From an uncultured Acetatifactor sp. (GTDB lineage: Bacteria > Bacillota > Clostridia > Lachnospirales > Lachnospiraceae): DNA of 8,249 nt. Below are positions 1-5,640 of this stretch, in pieces. The notes below the pieces were generated by a model. It ran no database searches and was not told the origin of the DNA. It saw only the letters and a list, made by a program, of their open reading frames with translations. Made by a program: the position numbers and the translations under genes. How positions within the stretch are numbered: position 1 is the first letter of the stretch; each line of letters begins with the position of its first letter. The stretch is taken from contig CAJGCP010000053.1 of assembly GCA_904501885.1 (NCBI GenBank), positions 1 through 8,249 on the forward strand. Reading direction: 5' to 3'.

Positions 1-1398
1 GGTGGCAAGACCTAAACCATTGACAGAAGAACTGTTGTATTTTGCACTGTAATCCGCATACAAATCCCCACCTGCTACTAAACAATGCTCGTAGGTGGAA
101 GAAAGGAACGGTGCAGAATGGATTTGCCGGTAGTTGGCCTCATAACAATCCGTGGCCACCATGGCACATTTGCAAAAATAGGCCAACTGTCTGTCAAACT
201 CTGCCTTCAATTCTTCGTATGTTTCAAATTTACCCTCATTTTCCAAACCAATCAACTCACCGGTGAGCATGCATCTTCCGCCGTTTAGTGTGGCCTCTAA
301 TGCCTTGGGAATATTGACTCTACCATTACAGGTGCTGGCAAGTTCTCCCCATGCACCACACTCATAACAGCCCACCACATGATAATTCACTGCGTCCTGA
401 TGCTCTGCCCCAATATATTCTAAGGATTGGATGGACATTTCATCAGACATAAACACAATACTGTTGCTACCGGCCTGAATATACCCGGTTGCCTTCTCCA
501 CAATATCCGCAGGAATGTTTCTATCGCATAACAAATGCAGCTTGGTGTTGCTGGTCTGCGCCTCATGGTAAATATCCATCAATACATAGGACAGTTCGTT
601 AATCAGGCAATTGCCTTCCATATCAGTGCCACCCAAGGCAAAGGGAATATTGGAGGGTGCCTCCAGACGGTCAATCTCCTGCATATAATCAAGTAGCATT
701 GCTCTCGCCACTTCTTTTTCTTCCTTTACATAATAGGGGAAAAGCAAGCCATCCAGTCTTCCCATGGTTCTCAAATATGTACCCTCAAAAAGATGCTGCA
801 ACACATAATAGACGATGGACAACTGCAGCGCCTCATATAAGTTTGTAGGGGCATTCTCACACAAGTTGCGCAACCCCTGTGCCATCTCACTTTTTCCCGC
901 TTCTGCTGCCATGTCCGCCGCACGACTCACAAAACGCAAAGCGGCAGCATACACTCGGGTAATTTCACTGTAAAATACCGGATTGCTCTCTGCGTTATTC
1001 TCTGGGTTATTCCCTTGATTCTCCTGGGAATACTTCTGTCCATAGGCTTCCACTCTTTTCTTAAGTCCCGGAAGACCCAATTTCATCACACCGTCCCAAT
1101 CAGGCGTGGTATGGCTGAAATCATAGACACCGGTATATGCCAAAGTACGCAGACCCGGAAGTAATCCATTCTCTTCCAACAAATGGTCGTATTTTACCAC
1201 TCGCTTGTCTACTGCCCTATGAATCATCTCAGGACAATTGATGCTCACAAAAAAGCGATTGTTCTCAGGAATCGATATTTCACAATGGTCTAACAGATAT
1301 TCTATGATTTCACAATCCTGCTTCAATACATATCCATCCGGTTCGACCTGCGCGTGACTGTCTACAAATGTAATCAATTCTTCATACATACGATGCAT
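1..1398 (-). CDS. Glycyl radical enzyme (PFL/dehydratase superfamily), N-terminal 466 aa, 3' end outside window
   Basis: A 466-codon frame is open without a stop from the ATG at 1398 to the left edge. The product matches the PFL-like domain of glycyl radical enzymes. Visible landmarks are GRLDGLLFPYY (213-223), EHQDAVNYHVVGCYECGAWGE (within 332-352), KALEATLNGG (360-369) and HSAPFLSSTYEHC (427-439), followed by a region like the usual GGA-x-YN segment. Cys344-Tyr-Glu346 matches the Cys-x-Glu pair of the dehydratase/lyase branch (glycerol dehydratase, choline TMA-lyase), in which Cys carries the thiyl radical and Glu acts as base. Pyruvate formate-lyase itself has Cys-Cys, so PFL activity is unlikely. 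The C-terminal glycyl-radical loop and any activase gene lie beyond the window. Cys344 comes roughly 90-140 residues earlier than in glycerol dehydratase or CutC, so the N-terminus is short. The start has an AAAGG ribosome site 5 nt upstream; Met4 is possible but too far from it. Family call strong; substrate unknown. Confidence 0.88.
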   Translation of the reverse strand, partial: MHRMYEELITFVDSHAQVEPDGYVLKQDCEIIEYLLDHCEISIPENNRFFVSINCPEMIHRAVDKRVVKYDHLLEENGLLPGLRTLAYTGVYDFSHTTPDWDGVMKLGLPGLKKRVEAYGQKYSQENQGNNPENNAESNPVFYSEITRVYAAALRFVSRAADMAAEAGKSEMAQGLRNLCENAPTNLYEALQLSIVYYVLQHLFEGTYLRTMGRLDGLLFPYYVKEEKEVARAMLLDYMQEIDRLEAPSNIPFALGGTDMEGNCLINELSYVLMDIYHEAQTSNTKLHLLCDRNIPADIVEKATGYIQAGSNSIVFMSDEMSIQSLEYIGAEHQDAVNYHVVGCYECGAWGELASTCNGRVNIPKALEATLNGGRCMLTGELIGLENEGKFETYEELKAEFDRQLAYFCKCAMVATDCYEANYRQIHSAPFLSSTYEHCLVAGGDLYADYSAKYNSSSVNGLGLAT

Positions 1399-1464
1399 AC
1401 CTGCCTTTCACCATATTACTCACAAATGTCCTTCTTCCTATTACATCTACCTATCATTATCTCC

Positions 1465-1493
1465 ATTATATGCCCACAACAATGTTTCGTAAA
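1465..1493 (-). promoter_or_regulatory. Promoter of the glycyl radical enzyme gene
   Basis: On the minus strand a perfect TATAAT -10 box (1465-1470) lies 17 bp from TTTACG (1488-1493), which matches four of six bases of the TTGACA consensus. Transcription would start near 1458 and give a leader of about 60 nt before the ATG at 1398. The imperfect -35 is what one expects of an activator-dependent promoter, and the direct repeats at 1496-1524 lie immediately upstream. Confidence 0.65.
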
Positions 1494-1495
1494 CG

Positions 1496-1524
1496 ATACT
1501 TTTCGATGTTTTTATACTTTTCGA
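1496..1524. promoter_or_regulatory. Two 11-bp direct repeats, candidate AraC-type operator
   Basis: The sequence ATACTTTTCGA occurs twice, at 1496-1506 and 1514-1524, in the same orientation with an 18-bp period. The pair lies between the divergent promoters. Its inner edge is 2 bp from the -35 box of the glycyl radical enzyme and about 11 bp from the -35 box of the regulator gene. AraC-family proteins usually bind direct repeats next to the -35 of the promoter they activate, so the neighbouring regulator is the obvious candidate ligand. A related TTTTCGAA occurs at 1601-1608 in the regulator's leader and might serve in autoregulation. The repeat is observed; its function is inferred. Confidence 0.5.
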
Positions 1525-1535
1525 AACTACACTTA

Positions 1536-1564
1536 TTGATTTTACGTGTAAAATAGGATAGAAT
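1536..1564 (+). promoter_or_regulatory. Promoter of the AraC-family regulator gene
   Basis: TTGATT (1536-1541) and TAGAAT (1559-1564) are separated by 17 bp, matching the sigma-70/sigma-A consensus at four and five of six positions. Transcription would begin near 1571, leaving a leader of about 90 nt that contains the TTTTCGAA element at 1601-1608. This promoter is back to back with the one for the glycyl radical enzyme. Confidence 0.6.
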
Positions 1565-1659
1565 TTGAATAAATAGAATATCATGGATATGAAAACAAAG
1601 TTTTCGAAGCAAAAACTTAATTGTAGACATAAATAAGACATAAAATAAGGGGGACAACA

Positions 1660-2484
1660 ATGAGACTTTTCTCTATCACAGAAGAAAACCTGTATATCAA
1701 CAACCTGATTCATGTGATGAAAAACAGTTTGCCCGGCCCCAAACACCTGCAGGTAAACGGCAGACACAGTGACGCTTTTGTCTATATTCTCACAGGAAGT
1801 TGCACCTATTGTTTCGACGACGGGATAGAATTTACAGCCAATGCAGGAGATGTATTGTATTTGGCGCATCATGCAGTTTACACCATGGATGTCCATTCTG
1901 ATTCCTATGACCATATTTTCTGCGATTTTGAATTCTGCCAGAGCAAGTCCCACCATAGTGCGCTACTCTCCCTACATAATACTTTCTCCTCCGGGCAGAA
2001 AGCTTCGTTCTCCCAACACAACTCTCACCATATGGAACAACTTTTTGAGAAACTGGTATTTCACTTTACTACCGCTTCTCCAATTTCTCATACCGAATGT
2101 ATTTCTGTGCTGTATAAGATTTATGGAAGTTTTCGATCGCAATCTTTGGCTTCTTCCCCGGTTGGAAGTAATCAGGACAAATTGGAACAGGCGCTATCCT
2201 ATATGGAAAGTAACTTCAAAGATCCTACCTTCAGCATTTCCGCTTTGGCGGAAGAAATCAAAATTAGCGAGGTCTATTTCAGAAAGCTTTTCAAAGCCAA
2301 GTATCATATGACACCTTCTGAATATATCACCTCGCTCCGATTACAAAATGCAAAAAAACTGATGCGCTATCCCTTTCTCGCTTTAGAAGAATGTGCACAG
2401 CAAAGCGGTTTTTCTTCGCTTCAATATTTTTGTAGAGTATTCAAGAAAGAACATGGCATCTCCCCGGGAAAGTATCGCCGGTAA
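1660..2484 (+). CDS. AraC-family transcriptional regulator with N-terminal cupin sensor domain
   Basis: This 274-residue protein has the two-part layout of AraC/XylS regulators. Residues about 25-95 resemble an AraC-type cupin ligand pocket (HSDAFVYILTGSC, then NAGDVLYLAHHAVY). Residues about 172-274 form the DNA-binding domain with two helix-turn-helix units: FSISALAEEIKISEVYFRKLFK (within 191-212) and the second around LEECAQQSGFSSLQYFCRVFKK (242-263), ending in the usual GISPGKYR. It has no membrane segments and is cytoplasmic. The start is fixed by a GGGGG ribosome site (1649-1653) 6 nt before the ATG. It is divergent from the glycyl radical enzyme gene, the classical arrangement of a local regulator and its target, so it probably senses that enzyme's substrate and activates it. 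Family assignment is firm; the ligand and target are inferred. Confidence 0.93.
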   Translation: MRLFSITEENLYINNLIHVMKNSLPGPKHLQVNGRHSDAFVYILTGSCTYCFDDGIEFTANAGDVLYLAHHAVYTMDVHSDSYDHIFCDFEFCQSKSHHSALLSLHNTFSSGQKASFSQHNSHHMEQLFEKLVFHFTTASPISHTECISVLYKIYGSFRSQSLASSPVGSNQDKLEQALSYMESNFKDPTFSISALAEEIKISEVYFRKLFKAKYHMTPSEYITSLRLQNAKKLMRYPFLALEECAQQSGFSSLQYFCRVFKKEHGISPGKYRR

Positions 2485-2499
2485 AATTTCATATAAAGC

Positions 2500-2532
2500 A
2501 AAAAAACGCTGCAAGCAATGCTTACAGCGTTT
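2500..2532 (-). terminator. Intrinsic terminator of the tRNA-Arg gene
   Basis: An 8-bp outer stem (2504-2511 paired with 2525-2532, AAACGCTG/CAGCGTTT) continues into an inner stem AAGC/GCTT around an AAT loop. Read on the minus strand it begins 4 nt after the tRNA 3' end and runs into seven T residues, three of them within the stem. On the plus strand, just past the regulator's stop at 2484, it has only the stem's own T residues, so it would be a weaker terminator for that gene. Confidence 0.85.
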
Positions 2533-2536
2533 CGTA

Positions 2537-2610
2537 TGTGCGTTAGAAGATTCGAACTCCCGACCTTTTGGTCCGTAGCCAAACGCTCTATCCAGCTGAG
2601 CTAAACGCAC
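2537..2610 (-). tRNA. tRNA-Arg (anticodon ACG)
   Basis: The minus strand folds into a complete 74-nt cloverleaf. It has a perfect 7-bp acceptor stem (GTGCGTT/AACGCAC), a D stem GCTC/GAGC, an anticodon stem TTTGG/CCAAA around loop CTACGGA, and a T arm with loop TTCGAAT whose stem includes two G-T pairs. Loop positions 34-36 read ACG, which specifies arginine (CGN codons; A34 is normally deaminated to inosine in bacteria). The discriminator base is A, and no CCA is encoded, so CCA must be added enzymatically. Confidence 0.97.
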
Positions 2611-2639
2611 ATTTTGTGCCGTCACCGACAACATAGGTT

Positions 2640-2668
2640 ATAATACATTGTTTCCCCTAAAAAGTCAA
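2640..2668 (-). promoter_or_regulatory. Promoter of tRNA-Arg
   Basis: On the minus strand TTGACT (2663-2668) and TATTAT (2640-2645) are spaced by exactly 17 bp, each one mismatch from consensus. This is a strong constitutive promoter, as expected for a tRNA. Transcription would start near 2633, about 23 nt before the mature 5' end. Confidence 0.8.
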
Positions 2669-2670
2669 GT

Positions 2671-2698
2671 GGATTTTTACGAAAACATTTTGTTTTTT
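2671..2698. repeat. 28-bp direct repeat, left copy
   Basis: This 28-bp AT-rich sequence, starting GGATTTTTACG and ending TTTTGTTTTTT, is repeated without mismatch and in the same orientation at 3869-3896. The left copy ends 2 bp beyond the -35 box of the tRNA promoter. Identity stops at both edges of the repeat. It contains a small inverted repeat (AAAACA-ttt-TGTTTT), so a protein-binding role is also possible. Confidence 0.9.
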
Positions 2699-2710
2699 GT
2701 GTCAAAACAA

Positions 2711-2732
2711 GGGAGACCAAATATAGTCTCCC
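2711..2732 (-). terminator. Terminator of the Rpn-family gene
   Basis: GGGAGAC (2711-2717) and GTCTCCC (2726-2732) form a perfect 7-bp stem with an 8-nt loop, about 50 nt past the stop of the minus-strand Rpn gene. On that strand it is followed by TTGTTTTG, a short interrupted T-rich tract. On the plus strand no T tract follows. Confidence 0.65.
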
Positions 2733-2779
2733 CATCATTAGCAATATTATCTCTTTGAAACAAAATTATTTCACATGAT

Positions 2780-3646
2780 TTAACGCCCCAAACCATATTT
2801 ATCCAACATTTCCTCTAAAAACTCAGGAGATGTTAAATTCGCAATCTGTTCTGCCATTCCATCCTCAGCCATTTTTTTGATTAGTGTTAGCATACTATTT
2901 CGACCATCTGCAAAAGCGTCCTCACGCTCCATTTTCATATGTTTTTCTTCATCATATTCGTAAATACTCATCGCTATAGCCTCCGCTCTGTTCTGCTCCA
3001 GAAACTCCTTCAATATGCCCTCTTGTATGCACTCCGTAATCGTCCGTTCCACTGCCACTTCAATTGGAACTTTTTTCGCATACTCACGCATGCGATAGAT
3101 GTATTCTGCATAATCCTTCAAGGTGCGGCAGGTATCCATCAACTGCTGATTGTTGCCACGGTTGATATTAATCATCACTACCTTCAGTTCCAGATCGATG
3201 TCCTCTTCCTGAATCTCATACAAATCTGACAGTTTCAGTTCCTCTACCTCATCTCGCTTCTCCAATCCATTGTAGAACACAATGAAATGAGGTGGCGGTA
3301 TCATGATTTTCTTAGTCCCATAGATATTCTTCTCCTTTATCATGCCTGAATACAAGTCCGATAAATAAAGAAAGAATCTAAGCGGAATATTCGGACAATA
3401 TGTGGACTGATGTTCATACAGGGACAACCTACTGTCAATAATAAACGATACATCATTTCTCATGGACATATAGATTGCATTTTCTAGGGTGTTAATTGTC
3501 AGTGCTTCCGGGTTGGTGTACTGTTTCCCGCTGACAGCATTATACAACTCCAATAGTTCTTCCTTTTTACTGAATATCATCGTAAACATCCTGGACTTGT
3601 AGTCCCGTTTCATCGGTAATAACAGTTCTTCTTTTTGTGCAGTCAT
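2780..3646 (-). CDS. Rpn-family recombination-promoting nuclease / PD-(D/E)XK transposase-like protein
   Basis: The 288-residue product resembles the Rpn/YhgA-like family, which carries a PD-(D/E)XK endonuclease fold and is often annotated as a putative transposase. The core is near the N-terminus: INTLENAIYMSMRNDVSF (51-68), then a catalytic-type region with Asp65/Asp71 and the E-x-Q pair Glu78/Gln80 in LYEHQS, then PHFIVFYNGLE (119-129). The C-terminal half is helical and charged, ending with a short tail typical of the family. I place the start at 3646 because AAAGGAGG lies 7 nt upstream; an in-frame ATG at 3766 would add 40 residues that include the ribosome site itself and look noncoding. 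E. coli Rpn proteins promote RecA-independent recombination and cleave DNA; whether this one moves itself is unknown. It is monocistronic, between the 28-bp repeats. Confidence 0.82.
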   Translation of the reverse strand: MTAQKEELLLPMKRDYKSRMFTMIFSKKEELLELYNAVSGKQYTNPEALTINTLENAIYMSMRNDVSFIIDSRLSLYEHQSTYCPNIPLRFFLYLSDLYSGMIKEKNIYGTKKIMIPPPHFIVFYNGLEKRDEVEELKLSDLYEIQEEDIDLELKVVMININRGNNQQLMDTCRTLKDYAEYIYRMREYAKKVPIEVAVERTITECIQEGILKEFLEQNRAEAIAMSIYEYDEEKHMKMEREDAFADGRNSMLTLIKKMAEDGMAEQIANLTSPEFLEEMLDKYGLGR

Positions 3647-3868
3647 ACTTTTACCTCCTTTTGATAGTTCGCAGGAGGCTCTTTTTTCAAAATTCACCTC
3701 GCTGCTTTGATTAATTGGATACAAGCATTGAGATTTCTTTTGAAAAATAGAATGATAGATAGACAAAGGTCTATTAGAATTTAGAAATATAATGCTTTGA
3801 TTTAATTATAAGAGATTGCGAGTCATAATTCCAGTAGAATTTATGAATTCTTACAAATTGGTGATTTG

Positions 3869-3896
3869 GGATTTTTACGAAAACATTTTGTTTTTT
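3869..3896. repeat. 28-bp direct repeat, right copy
   Basis: This copy is identical to 2671-2698 and in the same orientation. It overlaps the position where the -35 region of the suf promoter should lie, so it contributes sequence to that promoter. Confidence 0.9.
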
Positions 3897-3914
3897 CAAG
3901 TTCTGTGGTATACT
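3886..3914 (+). promoter_or_regulatory. Promoter of the sufC-sufB operon (extended -10)
   Basis: TATACT at 3909-3914 is preceded by TGG, giving an extended -10 element (TG-N-TATACT). The hexamer 17 bp upstream, TTTTGT (3886-3891), is a poor -35 box and lies in the 28-bp repeat, which fits an extended -10 promoter that depends little on -35 contacts. Transcription would start near 3921, about 40 nt ahead of sufC. Confidence 0.55.
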
Positions 3915-3960
3915 GTTACGGAAATGAAATTTTTCAAAACAAAATGCGTGGAGGTAACTC

Positions 3961-4683
3961 ATGCTTGAATTAAAAAACCTCTGTTTCCAAGTGGAAAATG
4001 GCGACTTGGGGCATAAGGAAATTATAAAGAATATCAACCTGACCTTTGATGACCACACCTTTGTAGCAATCACCGGCCCCAATGGTGGCGGTAAATCCAC
4101 CTTGGCTAAACTGATTATGGGAATCGAACAGCCCACCTCAGGTCAAATCCTGTTTAATGGCACCGACATCACCCATATGAATATCACAGAGCGTGCCAAA
4201 TTAGGCATCAGCTTCGCATTCCAGCAACCGGTACGTTTCAAGGGTATTAAGGTGCTTGACTTACTGACCCTGGCGGCAGGGGACAAGACCAACTTCTCTT
4301 CTGCCTGTGAATATCTGTCTAAAGTAGGTCTGTGCGCCAGAGACTATATTCGCAGGGACATTGATGGCAGCCTCTCCGGCGGAGAGTTAAAGCGAATCGA
4401 AATCGCTACCATCATTGCCAGAAATACCCCCTTGGCTGTGTTCGACGAGCCGGAAGCCGGCATCGACCTGTGGAGCTTCAATAACTTAATTAAGGTCTTT
4501 GAGGAAATGCACAGAAGCAGCGACAACTCCCTGATTATTATTTCTCATCAGGAACGCATCCTAAACATTGCAGATGAAATCGTGGTATTGGCAGAGGGTA
4601 CTGTAAAGGCCAGGGGCCGCAAAGATGATATTCTACCCGAACTTTTGAAGGGTACCGAGGGATGTAAATTCTATCAAGCATAA
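3961..4683 (+). CDS. sufC: SufC-like Fe-S cluster assembly ATPase (SmsC type)
   Basis: A 240-residue soluble ABC-type ATPase. It shows Walker A GPNGGGKST (39-47), a Q-loop FQQP (87-90), signature LSGGELKR (138-145), Walker B LAVFDEPEAGID (158-169) and the switch His196 in IISHQ. SufC proteins bind SufB/SufD-type scaffold subunits in the cytoplasm and drive conformational changes for Fe-S cluster assembly; they are not transporters. The E-A-G-I-D form after Walker B and the adjacent SufB-like gene support SufC rather than a transporter ATPase. The start has GGAGG 7 nt upstream. The downstream partner begins 15 bp after the stop, so the two are co-transcribed. No sufD, sufS or sufU is present, which matches the minimal two-protein SMS arrangement known from archaea and anaerobic bacteria. 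Confidence 0.9.
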   Translation: MLELKNLCFQVENGDLGHKEIIKNINLTFDDHTFVAITGPNGGGKSTLAKLIMGIEQPTSGQILFNGTDITHMNITERAKLGISFAFQQPVRFKGIKVLDLLTLAAGDKTNFSSACEYLSKVGLCARDYIRRDIDGSLSGGELKRIEIATIIARNTPLAVFDEPEAGIDLWSFNNLIKVFEEMHRSSDNSLIIISHQERILNIADEIVVLAEGTVKARGRKDDILPELLKGTEGCKFYQA

Positions 4684-4698
4684 TGTGAGGAACTATAT

Positions 4699-5616
4699 AT
4701 GGACGAGATACAGAAAATGTTATTAGAGCAGGTGGCAGACCTTCATGAAGTCCCCGCCGGCGCTTACAATATCAGAGCCAACGGAGTCAGCGCAGGACGG
4801 GCTACCACTGCAAATATAGACATTGTGACCAAAGAGGACAAGCAGGGCATCGACATCGTTATCAAACCCGGCACCAAGAAAGAAAGTGTGCATATCCCTG
4901 TGGTTTTAAGTCAGAGCGGATTGACCGAGATGGTTTATAATGACTTCTATATCGGTGACGACTGCGATATCACCATCGTGGCCGGCTGCGGTATCCATAA
5001 CAGCGGCGACGAAGCAAGCAAGCATGACGGCATCCACTCTTTCTTCATTGGCAAAAACTGTCATGTGAAATATGTGGAAAAGCATTACGGCAGCGGCGAT
5101 GGCAAGGGAGAACGTATCATGAACCCTGAAACCATCATCGAAATGGGCGAGAACAGCTATTTCGAATTGGAAACCGTGCAAATTAAGGGAGTGGACTCCA
5201 CCGACCGTGCAACCACCGCCACACTGGCAGCGGGTGCCAAGCTGGTTGTGACAGAGAAACTGATGACCCACGGCAAACAAAGTGCCAAAACCGCTTTTAC
5301 CGTAGACTTAAATGGAGAAGGCTCCAGCGCTAACATCGTCTCCCGCTCTGTGGCAAGGGACGATTCCTATCAACTGTTCCTTTCTAAAATCAATGGCAAC
5401 AACCGTTGTGCGGGACATTCCGAATGTGATGGTATCATCATGGACAATGCCAAAATCAGTGCCATTCCGGAAATCACTGCCAACTGCCCTGACGCAGAGT
5501 TGATTCACGAGGCTGCCATCGGCAAAATCGCAGGCGAGCAGATTACCAAGCTGATGACCTTAGGCTTAACAGAAGAAGAAGCCGAATCACACATCGTGAA
5601 CGGCTTCCTGAAATAA
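4699..5616 (+). CDS. sufB: SufB/SufD-family Fe-S scaffold protein, compact form (SmsB type)
   Basis: This 305-residue protein carries the SufB/SufD core and its characteristic end, HEAAIGKIAGEQITKLMTLG (270-289) followed by GLTEEEAESHIVNGFLK. E. coli SufB has about 495 residues and SufD about 423, so this is a compact version without a long N-terminal region. It would pair with the upstream SufC-like ATPase to assemble Fe-S clusters in the cytoplasm. Cysteines that could ligate a cluster or receive sulfur are at 89, 97, 121, 237, 243 and 263; Cys243 (in HSECDGI) aligns by eye with the QCDS motif of classical SufB. The ribosome site GAGG lies about 9 nt before the ATG. A single scaffold gene with no SufD suggests a homodimeric scaffold, as proposed for SMS systems. 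The stop lies only 24 bp from the end of the convergent lyase gene. Confidence 0.88.
   Translation: MDEIQKMLLEQVADLHEVPAGAYNIRANGVSAGRATTANIDIVTKEDKQGIDIVIKPGTKKESVHIPVVLSQSGLTEMVYNDFYIGDDCDITIVAGCGIHNSGDEASKHDGIHSFFIGKNCHVKYVEKHYGSGDGKGERIMNPETIIEMGENSYFELETVQIKGVDSTDRATTATLAAGAKLVVTEKLMTHGKQSAKTAFTVDLNGEGSSANIVSRSVARDDSYQLFLSKINGNNRCAGHSECDGIIMDNAKISAIPEITANCPDAELIHEAAIGKIAGEQITKLMTLGLTEEEAESHIVNGFLK
5578..5607 (-). terminator. Possible terminator of the C-S lyase transcript, inside the 3' end of sufB
   Basis: GAAGCCG (5578-5584) and CGGCTTC (5601-5607) pair over 7 bp with a further CAC/GTG pairing inside the 16-nt loop. On the minus strand the stem starts about 33 nt after the lyase stop and is followed by TTCTTCTTCTG, an interrupted T-rich tract. 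No other terminator is visible in the 24-bp gap between the two genes. The sequence is also coding for sufB, so the hairpin could be fortuitous. Confidence 0.35.
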
Positions 5617-5640
5617 CTATTGTGGCACAAACTTTTCACT

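Larger units (their letters stand above)
2699..3896. mobile_element. Candidate inserted cassette bounded by 28-bp direct repeats
   Basis: The unit between the repeats, counted with one repeat copy, is 1,198 bp. It carries only the Rpn-family gene with its own terminator and promoter region. Removing it would leave a compact divergent intergenic region in which one repeat copy separates the tRNA promoter from the suf promoter, which is what an uninterrupted ancestral locus would look like. I see no terminal inverted repeats, and 28 bp is long for a transposase target duplication, so the mechanism is unclear. The repeats are observed; mobility is an inference. Confidence 0.35.
3647..3960. other. 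314-bp AT-rich intergenic region between the divergent Rpn and sufC genes
   Basis: No gene is apparent here. The left part, next to the Rpn start, holds its ribosome site and a leader. A perfect TATAAT on the minus strand (3805-3810) could be the Rpn -10 box, but the best -35 at 17 bp (TGGAAT, 3828-3833) is poor. The right part holds the second 28-bp repeat and the suf promoter. Confidence 0.5.

Noticed and set aside
1..1398. The left-edge gene read as classical pyruvate formate-lyase
   Set aside because: PFL has adjacent Cys-Cys at the active site; here the motif is Cys-Tyr-Glu, which belongs to the dehydratase/lyase branch.
1447..1956. A 169-codon open frame on the minus strand overlapping the AraC-family gene and the intergenic region
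   Set aside because: It lies antisense to a clear AraC-family protein, runs through two well-formed promoters, has no recognisable domain and no good ribosome site.
2383..2634. A minus-strand open frame of 83 codons across the tRNA
   Set aside because: It contains the well-known spurious translation of a tRNA (LAQLDRAFGYGPKGREFES), so it is the tRNA read as protein.
3647..3766. A longer start (3766) for the Rpn-family gene
   Set aside because: The extra 40 residues would translate through the AAAGGAGG ribosome site that precedes the ATG at 3646 and do not resemble the family's N-terminus.
2671..3896. The 28-bp repeats as part of a CRISPR array
   Set aside because: There are only two copies 1.2 kb apart with a gene between them, no regular spacers and no cas genes.
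3774..4136. A 120-codon minus-strand frame overlapping the start of sufC and the suf promoter
   Set aside because: It is the antisense shadow of the Walker A region and leader of sufC, with no independent coding signal.
4906..5280. A 124-codon minus-strand frame inside sufB
   Set aside because: It is an antisense shadow of a clearly conserved SufB/D coding sequence; the low-complexity composition reflects the opposite strand's codon use.
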